From: Streptosporangiaceae bacterium
GTDB lineage: Bacteria > Actinomycetota > Actinomycetes > Streptosporangiales > Streptosporangiaceae
DNA length: 21,159 bases
Assembly: GCA_030039095.1 (NCBI GenBank)
Contig: JASHQP010000089.1
Coordinates: 1 to 21,159 of the forward strand
Direction of reading: 5' to 3'
Of this stretch, positions 9,003 through 15,487 are shown piece after piece. Under the pieces are notes generated by a model. The model was not told the origin of the DNA, ran no database searches, and was given only the letters and a program-made list of their open reading frames with translations. How positions within the stretch are numbered: the stretch's first letter is position 1; each line of letters starts with the position of its first letter. Both the position numbers and the translations under genes were made by a program.

Positions 9003-10601
9003 ATGATCAGCGTTAGCGATGTCGAGCTGCGCGCCGGTGCGCAGCTGCTGCTCGCGGACGCCACGTTTCAGGTGGCGGCCGGGGACAAGATAGGCCTCGT
9101 TGGACGGAACGGCGCGGGCAAGACCACGCTGGCACGGGTGCTCGCGGGCGAGTCTGCCCCGGCCGCTGGCACGGTCCGCAGCAGCGGATCCGTCGGGTAC
9201 CTGCCGCAGGACACGATGGTCGGCGACCTTGCAGGCCTGGCGGTCGACCGGGTGCTGTCGGCCCGGGGCCTGGACGCGCTGCTGGCGGGCCTGCGCGAGG
9301 CGGAGGTCGGCATGGCCGACTCCGATCCGGCGCGGCGCGACGCAGCGGTGCGCCGGTACGGGCAGCTCGAGGAGCGGCTCACGGTTCTGGGCGGGTACGC
9401 CGCCGAGTCCGAGGCGGCGTCGCTCGCGTCGAGCCTCGGGCTGCTGCCGCAGGTGCTCAGGCAGCAACTGCGAACCCTGTCCGGCGGCCAGCGCCGCCGC
9501 ATAGAGCTGGCCCGGATCCTGTTCGGCAGCTCTGACACCCTGCTGCTCGACGAGCCCACGAACCACCTCGACGCGGACTCGGTGTCCTGGCTGCGGGATC
9601 ACCTTCGGGCCTTCCGCGGCGGGCTGGTGGTGATCAGCCACGACACCACGCTGCTCGAGGCCGTCGTCAACAAGGTGTTCTACCTCGACGCCGACCGCCA
9701 GGTTCTCGACATCTACAACCTGGGCTGGAAGGGCTACCTGGAGCAGCGGGAGACCGACGCACGGCGCCGCAGGAGAGAGCGCGTGAACGCGCAGCGCCAG
9801 GCGACCGCGCTGCAGTCGCAAGCCGACAAGATGCGCGCCAAGGCCACGAAGGCGCGGGCGGCGCATAGCATGCAGCGCCGTGCGGAACGGCTGCTCGCGA
9901 ACGTCAGCGCGGACCGCGCCCCGGACCGGGTGGCCCGGATCAGGTTCCCGGTTCCCGTGCACTGCGGGCGAACCCCGCTGGCGGCCGAGGGCCTGACCAA
10001 GTCGTACGGCTCGACCGAGGTGTTCAACGGCGTCGACGTCGCGGTTGACCGCGGCGCGCGGGTCGTCGTCCTCGGCCTCAACGGCGCGGGCAAGACCACG
10101 CTGCTCCGGCTGCTGGCCGGGCTCGAGCAGCCGGACTCCGGTGAGGTCACACCCGGGCATGGCCTGCGCCTCGGGTATTACGCGCAGGAGCACGACACCC
10201 TGGACCCCGACCGGACCGTGCTCGAGAACATGCGGTCGGCAGCCCCGGACCTCACCGAGGCCGAGCAGCGCAAGGTCCTCGGATCGTTCCTGTTTTCCGG
10301 CGACGAGGCGGGCAAGCCCACCCGCGTGCTGTCCGGTGGCGAGAAGACCAGGCTCGCGCTCGCGCTGCTGGTCGTGTCCGGCGCGAACGTGCTGCTGCTC
10401 GATGAGCCGACCAACAACCTGGATCCGGGGAGCCGGGCGGAAATCCTGTCCGCGCTGCGCCGGTTCGCCGGAGCCATCGTTCTGGTCACCCACGACGAGG
10501 GCGCCGTGGAAGCGCTGGCCCCCGAACGGGTCGTGCTGCTCCCGGACGGGGTCGAGGATGCGTGGAGCGAGGAGTTCACCGACCTTGTGGCGCTGGCCTG
10601 A
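9003..10601 (+). CDS. ABC-F family ATP-binding protein
   Basis: This 532-aa protein has two ATPase domains and no membrane segment, the ABC-F layout. ABC-F proteins bind the ribosomal E site and act in translation or protect ribosomes from antibiotics. Domain 1 has Walker A GRNGAGKTT (34-42), signature LSGGQ (159-163), Walker B LLLDEPTNHLD (180-190) and the switch histidine in ISHD (211-214). The interdomain linker at about 240-315 is rich in Arg/Lys/Gln/Ala and probably forms the helical P-site tRNA interaction motif. Domain 2 has Walker A GLNGAGKTT (358-366), LSGGE (443-447), LLLDEPTNNLD (464-474) and VTHD (495-498). ATG 9003 has TGGAG 10 nt upstream. Whether it is a housekeeping factor or a resistance protein cannot be decided from sequence. 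It follows acVLRF1, another ribosome-directed protein. Confidence 0.94.
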   Translation: MISVSDVELRAGAQLLLADATFQVAAGDKIGLVGRNGAGKTTLARVLAGESAPAAGTVRSSGSVGYLPQDTMVGDLAGLAVDRVLSARGLDALLAGLREAEVGMADSDPARRDAAVRRYGQLEERLTVLGGYAAESEAASLASSLGLLPQVLRQQLRTLSGGQRRRIELARILFGSSDTLLLDEPTNHLDADSVSWLRDHLRAFRGGLVVISHDTTLLEAVVNKVFYLDADRQVLDIYNLGWKGYLEQRETDARRRRRERVNAQRQATALQSQADKMRAKATKARAAHSMQRRAERLLANVSADRAPDRVARIRFPVPVHCGRTPLAAEGLTKSYGSTEVFNGVDVAVDRGARVVVLGLNGAGKTTLLRLLAGLEQPDSGEVTPGHGLRLGYYAQEHDTLDPDRTVLENMRSAAPDLTEAEQRKVLGSFLFSGDEAGKPTRVLSGGEKTRLALALLVVSGANVLLLDEPTNNLDPGSRAEILSALRRFAGAIVLVTHDEGAVEALAPERVVLLPDGVEDAWSEEFTDLVALA

Positions 10602-10637
10602 AGCAACCCCGGCGGACGCCAGGACCGGTCTTGCCGA

Positions 10638-10665
10638 CGCTCAAAAAGACGCGATCTTTTGAGCG
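10638..10665. repeat. Inverted repeat CGCTCAAAA / TTTTGAGCG
   Basis: A perfect 9-bp inverted repeat (10638-10646 and 10657-10665) is separated by 10 nt and lies 37 nt after the ABC-F stop. The G/C pairs are at the base of the stem, the A/T pairs are near the loop, and no U-run follows, so it is not a classic intrinsic terminator. It could be a weak bidirectional terminator or an operator for the helix-turn-helix gene downstream. Confidence 0.55.
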
Positions 10666-10678
10666 CGTGTGGGTAGCC

Positions 10679-10700
10679 GATCACGAGTTCTTGCGTGATC
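10679..10700. promoter_or_regulatory. Dyad GATCACG-8 nt-CGTGATC upstream of the HTH gene
   Basis: A perfect 7-bp inverted repeat with an 8-nt spacer lies about 50 nt before the GTG start of the small helix-turn-helix gene. Its 15-nt centre-to-centre spacing is larger than one helical turn. Position and symmetry suggest an autoregulatory site, which is inference. Confidence 0.4.
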
Positions 10701-10751
10701 ATGGCGGGAGACGGTAACGCAGCGGTCACTTCAGTTCACCGGGAGGTACCC

Positions 10752-10967
10752 GTGACCGAGACGCTCAAGAAAGGCACCCGGGTGACCGGTGCCGACCGCA
10801 CAAAGCTGGCGGCTGATCTGAAGAAGAGATACAACGCCGGTGAGAGCATTCGCTCGCTGGCCGGCTCGACCGGCAGGTCCTATGGCTTCGTGCACCGGAT
10901 CCTGACCGAGACCGGAGTACCCCTGCGCGGCCGCGGCGGCGCCACCCGGGGGAAGGCCAAGCGCTGA
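10752..10967 (+). CDS. Small helix-turn-helix DNA-binding protein (71 aa)
   Basis: This short basic protein has a helix-turn-helix at about residues 30-57 (GESIRSLAGSTGRSYGFVHRILTE) and a basic Gly/Arg-rich tail (RGRGGATRGKAKR). The turn pattern (SIRSLAGSTGRSYGFV) is typical of the small HTH proteins common in actinomycetes, whose targets are mostly unknown. GTG 10752 was chosen because GGGAGG lies 5 nt upstream (10741-10746) and the conserved-looking sequence begins there. An upstream in-frame start at 10695 would add 19 residues that look unrelated. Two dyads lie between this gene and the ABC-F gene. It may control itself or its neighbours, or act as a minor chromosome-associated protein. 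Confidence 0.82.
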   Translation: MTETLKKGTRVTGADRTKLAADLKKRYNAGESIRSLAGSTGRSYGFVHRILTETGVPLRGRGGATRGKAKR

Positions 10968-11085
10968 ACAAGCGCATCGCTGTATCCCCGCTGTCATTTC
11001 CTCGGGCCACGGCGGCCGTCGGCGTGTCTTCCTCTCCGCCGCGCCCAGATCGTCGGCGTCGCGCCGGGCGTACCCGGAGCACGCC

Positions 11086-11865
11086 GTGGCGGTAACCCCG
11101 GTCGGCCCTGCGGCGAGTGGGCTGCACCTTGACATCGCCGACGCCGTCGCCACGGTCACGCTGAGCAGGCCCGAGCGCCGCAACGCCATGACCCCGCAGG
11201 TATGGCACGGCCTCGCGGCGATCGGGGCCGACCTGCCATCCGAAGTCCGCGTGGTCGTGGTCCGCGGTGCCGGGCCGTCCTTCTGCTCAGGAATCGACCT
11301 GCGCATGTTCTCGGGGGAGGGCGTTGCGGGCGAGGACCCGCCGCCCAGTGCCGCCGACCCAGGCTTCGAGTCATGGGTTGCCAGCTGCCAGGAGGGCTAC
11401 CTGTGGCTGCGCGATCCAGGAATCGTCTCGATTGCCGCGGTACAGGGACACGCGATCGGCGCGGGCTTCCAGCTGGCCCTGTCCTGTGACCTGCGCATCC
11501 TGGCCGACGACGCGAAGCTGTGCATGAAGGAGCCGGCCCTCGGGCTCGTTCCCGACCTCACCGGGACCAAGCCGCTCGTCGACACCGTCGGGCTGCCGCG
11601 GGCGCTCGAGCTGTGCCTCACCGCGCGCACGCTGTCGGCCGCCGAAGCCGGCACGCTGGGCCTTGCCGAACTCGTGGTCCCGGCGACCGAGCTGGACGGT
11701 GCGGTGGCGGATCTGACCGCGGCACTGCTGGCGATCGACGCCGAAACCGCCCGGGCGACCAAGCGGCTGCTGCTTCAGGCCGCAGCGAACACGCTCGAGC
11801 AGCAGGCGGCGGCGGAGCGCGCGGCGCAAGCCGCGCTTCTGCGAGCGCGCCTGGCGCGCTCGTAG
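11086..11865 (+). CDS. Enoyl-CoA hydratase/isomerase (crotonase) family protein
   Basis: This 259-aa protein has the crotonase fold: the first oxyanion-hole strand with RPERRNAM (28-35), FCSGIDLRMF (66-75), the second oxyanion-hole segment GHAIGAGFQLALSCDLRI (121-138), and KEPALGLVPDLTGT (148-161). By alignment with rat enoyl-CoA hydratase, the position of catalytic E144 is Q129 here, while E149 matches E164. Loss of one of the two acid-base glutamates argues against an ordinary hydratase and leaves isomerase or another crotonase reaction open. GTG 11086 has GGAG 7 nt upstream. The gene is 118 nt after the HTH gene, in a gap with no clear promoter or terminator, and is followed by a weak hairpin. 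Confidence 0.9.
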   Translation: MAVTPVGPAASGLHLDIADAVATVTLSRPERRNAMTPQVWHGLAAIGADLPSEVRVVVVRGAGPSFCSGIDLRMFSGEGVAGEDPPPSAADPGFESWVASCQEGYLWLRDPGIVSIAAVQGHAIGAGFQLALSCDLRILADDAKLCMKEPALGLVPDLTGTKPLVDTVGLPRALELCLTARTLSAAEAGTLGLAELVVPATELDGAVADLTAALLAIDAETARATKRLLLQAAANTLEQQAAAERAAQAALLRARLARS

Positions 11866-11886
11866 TTCTTGGCTTTTGCTCTAACC

Positions 11887-11901
11887 CCAGCAATCGGCTG
11901 G
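11887..11901 (+). terminator. Weak hairpin after the crotonase gene
   Basis: CCAGC (11887-11891) pairs with GCTGG (11897-11901) across a 5-nt loop, followed by a T-containing stretch (TCTTGACTTT). The stem is short and the T-run broken, so this is a weak terminator candidate. An overlapping TTGACT at 11904-11909 could instead serve as a -35 for the ABC exporter gene. Confidence 0.25.
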
Positions 11902-11986
11902 TCTTGACTTTGGGGGGTTCGCGGGGGGTGAGTTCGCCCTCAGCTGACGCGGGAAGATCCAGGACGACCAGGGGGTTTTTCGCCTC

Positions 11987-13906
11987 GTGTATGCCAGCCA
12001 GTGGCAAGCGATGCGCGGGTTCTCCCGCGACCCGTCGGTGACCAAGCAGCGGCTGAAGCCGGGCACGGTCCGCCGGATCGCCGGGTACGCGCGCCCGTAC
12101 CGGCTGGATCTGGCCATCTTCATCGTCGCTGCCGCGCTGGACGCCGTGGTCACGGTGTCGTACCCGGTGCTGCTCGGCGTGATCATCGACAAGGGCATCC
12201 TGCCCAAGCGCACCGATGTGGTGCTCGGGCTGGCCGGCGTCGTGGTCGGGCTCGCGGTGTTCGACGCGTTCCTCACGCTCGTCCAGCGGTACTTCACCTC
12301 CCGGGTCGGCGAGGGGCTGATTTACGACCTGCGCACTCAGGTATTCGGTCACGTGCAGCGGCAGCCGATCGCGTTCTTCACCAGGGCGCAGACCGGCTCG
12401 CTGGTCAGCAGGCTGAACAGCGATGTGATCGGGGCCCAGCAGGCGCTCACCTCGACGCTGTCCTCGGTCGTGTCCAGCGTGCTGCAGCTGATCCTCGTGC
12501 TGATCGCGATGTTCTACTACTCCTGGCTGGTCACGGTCATCGCGCTGGTGCTGATCCCGATGTTCCTGATCCCGGCCCGGCTGGTCGGGCGCAGGCTGCA
12601 GCGGCTGACCAGGGAGGGCATGCAGCTCGACGCCGCGATGGGCTCGACGATGACCGAGCGCTTCAACGTCGCCGGGGCGATGCTGGTCAAGCTGTTCGGC
12701 AGGCCCAATGCCGAGAGCCAGGTGTTCGCGGGCCGGGCCGCAAAGGTCAGGGACATCGGCGTGGTGCAGGCCGTTTACGGCAGCTCGCTGTTCATCGCGC
12801 TCAGCCTGCTCGCCTCGCTGGCCACCGCCGTCGTCTACGGGATCGGCGGCAAGCTGGTCATCGACGGCGCGTTCCAGGTCGGAGCGCTGGTTGCGATGGC
12901 GGGCCTGCTGCAGCGGCTCTACGGGCCGATCACCTCGCTCTCCAACGTTCAGATCAACGTGATGACCGCGCTGGTCAGCTTCGACCGGGTGTTCGAGGTG
13001 CTGGATCTGAAGCCGCTCATCGAGGACAAGCCGGGCGCTGTCCCGCTGGTGGTGGCCGGTCAGGCAAACGGACCGGGTTCCGCCGGGCCGCCCGCGGACA
13101 TCGTCTTCGACCACGTCTCGTTCCGCTACCCGTCCCCGTCCGAGGTCTCGCTGGCGTCACTGGAGTCCATCGCGCTGCCGCAGCCAGAACGCGCCGACGC
13201 GGGCCTCGGCGTGCTGCACGACGTGAGCTTCACCGCCCCGGCCAAGCAGCTCACGGCCCTCGTCGGGCCGTCCGGCGCCGGCAAGACGACGATCACCAGC
13301 CTGGTGTCACGGCTGTATGACCCCGACGAGGGCAGCGTGTGCATCGGCGGGCACGACATCAGGGACGTCACCCAGGACTCGCTGCACGACGTGGTCGGCG
13401 TGGTCACCCAGGATGCGCACCTGTTCCACGACACGATCCGGGCCAACCTGGCCTACGCCCGGCCCGGGGCGACGGAGCAGGAGCTTGCCGACGCCTGCCG
13501 GGCGGCCCAGATCTGGGATCTGATCTCGGTGCTGCCCGACGGCCTGGACACGGTCGTGGGCGACCGGGGCTACCGGCTGTCCGGCGGGGAGAAGCAGCGT
13601 GTTGCCCTGGCCAGGCTCCTGCTGAAGGCGCCGGCCGTGGTGGTGCTCGACGAGGCCACTGCTCACCTGGATTCGGAGTCAGAGGCCGCCGTGCAGCGGG
13701 CGCTGAAGAGCGCGCTGTCCGGCCGCACCTCACTGGTCATCGCCCACCGGCTCTCCACGATCTCCGGCGCCGACCAGATCCTCGTCATCGACGATGGCCA
13801 GATCCGCCAGCGCGGTACGCACGAGGAACTGCTGGCCGCCGGCGGCCTGTACGCCGAGCTGTACCGCACCCAGTTCGCCAGCCAGGAGCCCGCCGCGCTG
13901 GCCTGA
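11987..13906 (+). CDS. ABC-type exporter, fused membrane and ATPase domains
   Basis: This 639-aa half-transporter has about six membrane helices (residues 40-325) followed by one ATPase domain, as in multidrug or lipid exporters that work as dimers. The membrane domain includes coupling-region signatures such as FFTRAQTGSLVSRLNSD (130-146). The ATPase domain has Walker A GPSGAGKTT (427-435), Q-loop TQD (474-476), signature LSGGE (531-535), Walker B VVVLDEATAHLD (551-562, with catalytic E556) and the H-loop IAHRLS (585-590). About 25 extra residues (385-408) sit inside the ATPase domain before LHDVSF, with no obvious motif. GTG 11987 has GGGGG about 11 nt upstream, and ATG 12011 is an alternative that would remove only 8 residues. 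No paired second half-transporter is adjacent, so a homodimer is likely. The substrate is unknown. Confidence 0.93.
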   Translation: MYASQWQAMRGFSRDPSVTKQRLKPGTVRRIAGYARPYRLDLAIFIVAAALDAVVTVSYPVLLGVIIDKGILPKRTDVVLGLAGVVVGLAVFDAFLTLVQRYFTSRVGEGLIYDLRTQVFGHVQRQPIAFFTRAQTGSLVSRLNSDVIGAQQALTSTLSSVVSSVLQLILVLIAMFYYSWLVTVIALVLIPMFLIPARLVGRRLQRLTREGMQLDAAMGSTMTERFNVAGAMLVKLFGRPNAESQVFAGRAAKVRDIGVVQAVYGSSLFIALSLLASLATAVVYGIGGKLVIDGAFQVGALVAMAGLLQRLYGPITSLSNVQINVMTALVSFDRVFEVLDLKPLIEDKPGAVPLVVAGQANGPGSAGPPADIVFDHVSFRYPSPSEVSLASLESIALPQPERADAGLGVLHDVSFTAPAKQLTALVGPSGAGKTTITSLVSRLYDPDEGSVCIGGHDIRDVTQDSLHDVVGVVTQDAHLFHDTIRANLAYARPGATEQELADACRAAQIWDLISVLPDGLDTVVGDRGYRLSGGEKQRVALARLLLKAPAVVVLDEATAHLDSESEAAVQRALKSALSGRTSLVIAHRLSTISGADQILVIDDGQIRQRGTHEELLAAGGLYAELYRTQFASQEPAALA

Positions 13907-13964
13907 TCAGCGCCCACCGGGACCCTGGCCTCGCTGGCCAAGATCCAAGCCGCCGGCCGGGCAC

Positions 13965-13970
13965 TATTGT
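13965..13970 (+). promoter_or_regulatory. Candidate -10 box for a leaderless CMD-family mRNA
   Basis: TATTGT fits TANNNT and ends 6 nt before the GTG at 13977, so transcription could begin at the start codon. No ribosome site precedes that GTG and no -35 consensus was seen. Confidence 0.35.
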
Positions 13971-13976
13971 GCTGCT

Positions 13977-14579
13977 GTGGACAGCCGGCTTCCCCCCCTC
14001 CGCTATGAGGACCTCGACGCCGATGGCCGGTCGGTGTGGGACGGCGTCGTCGGCTCGCGCGGCGGCGACCTGGTCGGCCCCCAGGGTGGCCTGATCGGCC
14101 CGTTCAACGCGTTCGTCCACGCCCCGGGCGTCGGCCGGCGCCTGAGCTCCCTCGGGCGGGTGCTGCGGTTCGAGACCTCGATCGAGCGCAGGCTGAGCGA
14201 GGTCGCGATCATCACCGTGGGCGCCCGGTGGAAGGCCGAGTTCGAGTGGTGGGCGCACGCCCGCATGGCCCGGGAGCATGGCGTGCCGGCCGGGGTGGTG
14301 GACGCCATCGCCCGCGGAGCCGATCCGCCGTTCGAGGCCGATGACGAGCGGGTGGTCTACACGGTGGCACGGCAGCTCACCGCCGACGGCCACCTCGACG
14401 GCCATGCCTTCGCCGCGGCCCAGCGGCTGCTCGGGTACGACGGCGTCGTGGAGCTCGTCTCGCTGTGCGGCTATTACACGCTCGTGTCGTTCCTGCTGAA
14501 CGCCTTCACGGTTCCGCTGCCTGAGGGCGAGGCGAAAACCTGGGGCGACCGCCCGGCCGGCGAGGATCAGGCGCCGTAG
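13977..14579 (+). CDS. Carboxymuconolactone decarboxylase (CMD)-family protein
   Basis: This 200-aa protein has the all-helical CMD/AhpD-like core: LIGPFNAFVHAPGVGRRLSSLG (39-60), then FETSIERRLSEVAIITVGARWKAEFEWWAHARMAREHGVP (65-104) and a later helix pair with YDGVVELVSLCGYYTLVSFLLNAF. The AhpD peroxidase CxxC pair is absent, so a thiol peroxidase role is unlikely. The E75 and E89/H94 positions are retained, as in the decarboxylase-like group. True substrates of most such stand-alone proteins are unknown. GTG 13977 was chosen because the family-like sequence begins there (DSRLPPLRYEDL) and a -10-like TATTGT lies 7 nt upstream. The same frame stays open upstream but runs over the 3' end of the exporter gene. 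The 3' end overlaps the facing sulfotransferase gene by 13 nt. Confidence 0.87.
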   Translation: MDSRLPPLRYEDLDADGRSVWDGVVGSRGGDLVGPQGGLIGPFNAFVHAPGVGRRLSSLGRVLRFETSIERRLSEVAIITVGARWKAEFEWWAHARMAREHGVPAGVVDAIARGADPPFEADDERVVYTVARQLTADGHLDGHAFAAAQRLLGYDGVVELVSLCGYYTLVSFLLNAFTVPLPEGEAKTWGDRPAGEDQAP

Positions 14580-15466
14580 CCGACCCTTCGCAGGTCGATG
14601 CCTGCCACCTGCTCGACGTCCGTGACCTGCTGCGGGGTCAGCGCACGACGCCACCCACCCGCCTGGACGGCCGCTGGGTCCGCGCGGCGCGACCGGGCCG
14701 AGATCGCGGCCAGATCGGCGTCGATGAACCCGGACACGGCCCGCGTCGCGGCGGCGGGCTGCCGGACCAGCTGCTCGTAGCGGAGCGTGGTCAGCTGCTC
14801 CGCCCGCATGCTGCTGCGCAGCCGGGCCATCGTCCTGACCGACCCGCGCCAGCGCATCGCGCACTTGCCCGCGAGCGACAGACTCGGCCACGCCGCCAGG
14901 TCGGACGCGGTCTCTATGCCGAAGAACGGGTTCGGGAACTCGCTGTCCACGTTGGCCACGCCGGGCTTGAACCACGCCAGGGACTCGGTGTCGGCGAGCA
15001 TGGCGGCCACCACGTCCCTGCCGTCCCTGACGATCTGGACGATCCGCGCGTCGGGAAACGCGTCGACGAGCCCTTCGGCGCAGTACATGAGGTCCGGGCT
15101 CGCGTCACCGTACCTGCGGATGTCACGCTCGGCGATGCAGGTTCCGGAGCCGTTGCGCTCGCCCGCGTCCCGGCAGGCCTGGGAGCAGGCCATGCAGCCG
15201 TGCGGGGTGAGCTGCCAGGCCTGCGCGAACGCGTCGCGCAGCACGGTCGCCGCTGCCTCACCGCGACCGCGCTGGATGGACGGGCTGCGCGCGAACGCGT
15301 AGACCACGCTCATCACGCTGCGCTGGCCCACCGTGACGTGGAAACCAGTGGAGTGCTTGAGCGCGCGCGCCAGAAGATCCGCCCCCGAGTGCGGGGCGCC
15401 GATGACGAAGACCGGCTGGCGGACCTTGCGGCCGTTGACGACCAGGATGTGGGGACGTGGTGCCAT
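14567..15466 (-). CDS. Sulfotransferase-family protein with a four-cysteine cluster
   Basis: This 299-aa protein resembles PAPS-dependent sulfotransferases. The 5'-phosphosulfate loop is VFVIGAPHSGADLLARAL (19-36), and ARIVQIVRDGRDVVAAML (140-157) fits the 3'-phosphate-binding strand and helix. LRYEQLV (228-234) is the usual late block. Unusual for the family is a cysteine cluster in the middle: C91-x2-C94-x3-C98 and C110, within a loop rich in Ser/Gly/Arg, which could bind a metal or form disulfides. The acceptor substrate is unknown. ATG 15466 is 21 nt after the GH15 stop on the same strand with only a weak ribosome site, so cotranscription with GH15 is likely. A small dyad, CCACA-AG-TGTGG (15474-15485), sits in the gap. 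No signal peptide is visible. Confidence 0.82.
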   Translation of the reverse strand: MAPRPHILVVNGRKVRQPVFVIGAPHSGADLLARALKHSTGFHVTVGQRSVMSVVYAFARSPSIQRGRGEAAATVLRDAFAQAWQLTPHGCMACSQACRDAGERNGSGTCIAERDIRRYGDASPDLMYCAEGLVDAFPDARIVQIVRDGRDVVAAMLADTESLAWFKPGVANVDSEFPNPFFGIETASDLAAWPSLSLAGKCAMRWRGSVRTMARLRSSMRAEQLTTLRYEQLVRQPAAATRAVSGFIDADLAAISARSRRADPAAVQAGGWRRALTPQQVTDVEQVAGIDLRRVGYGA

Positions 15467-15487
15467 AACTAAGCCACAAGTGTGGCA

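Noticed and set aside
8985..10493. Long minus-strand open frame over the ABC-F gene
   Set aside because: It is antisense to two complete ATPase domains and has no recognisable domain of its own.
11618..13114. Long minus-strand frame rich in Asp, Arg, His and Gln
   Set aside because: The composition is typical of an antisense shadow of a membrane protein gene; no start signal or family match.
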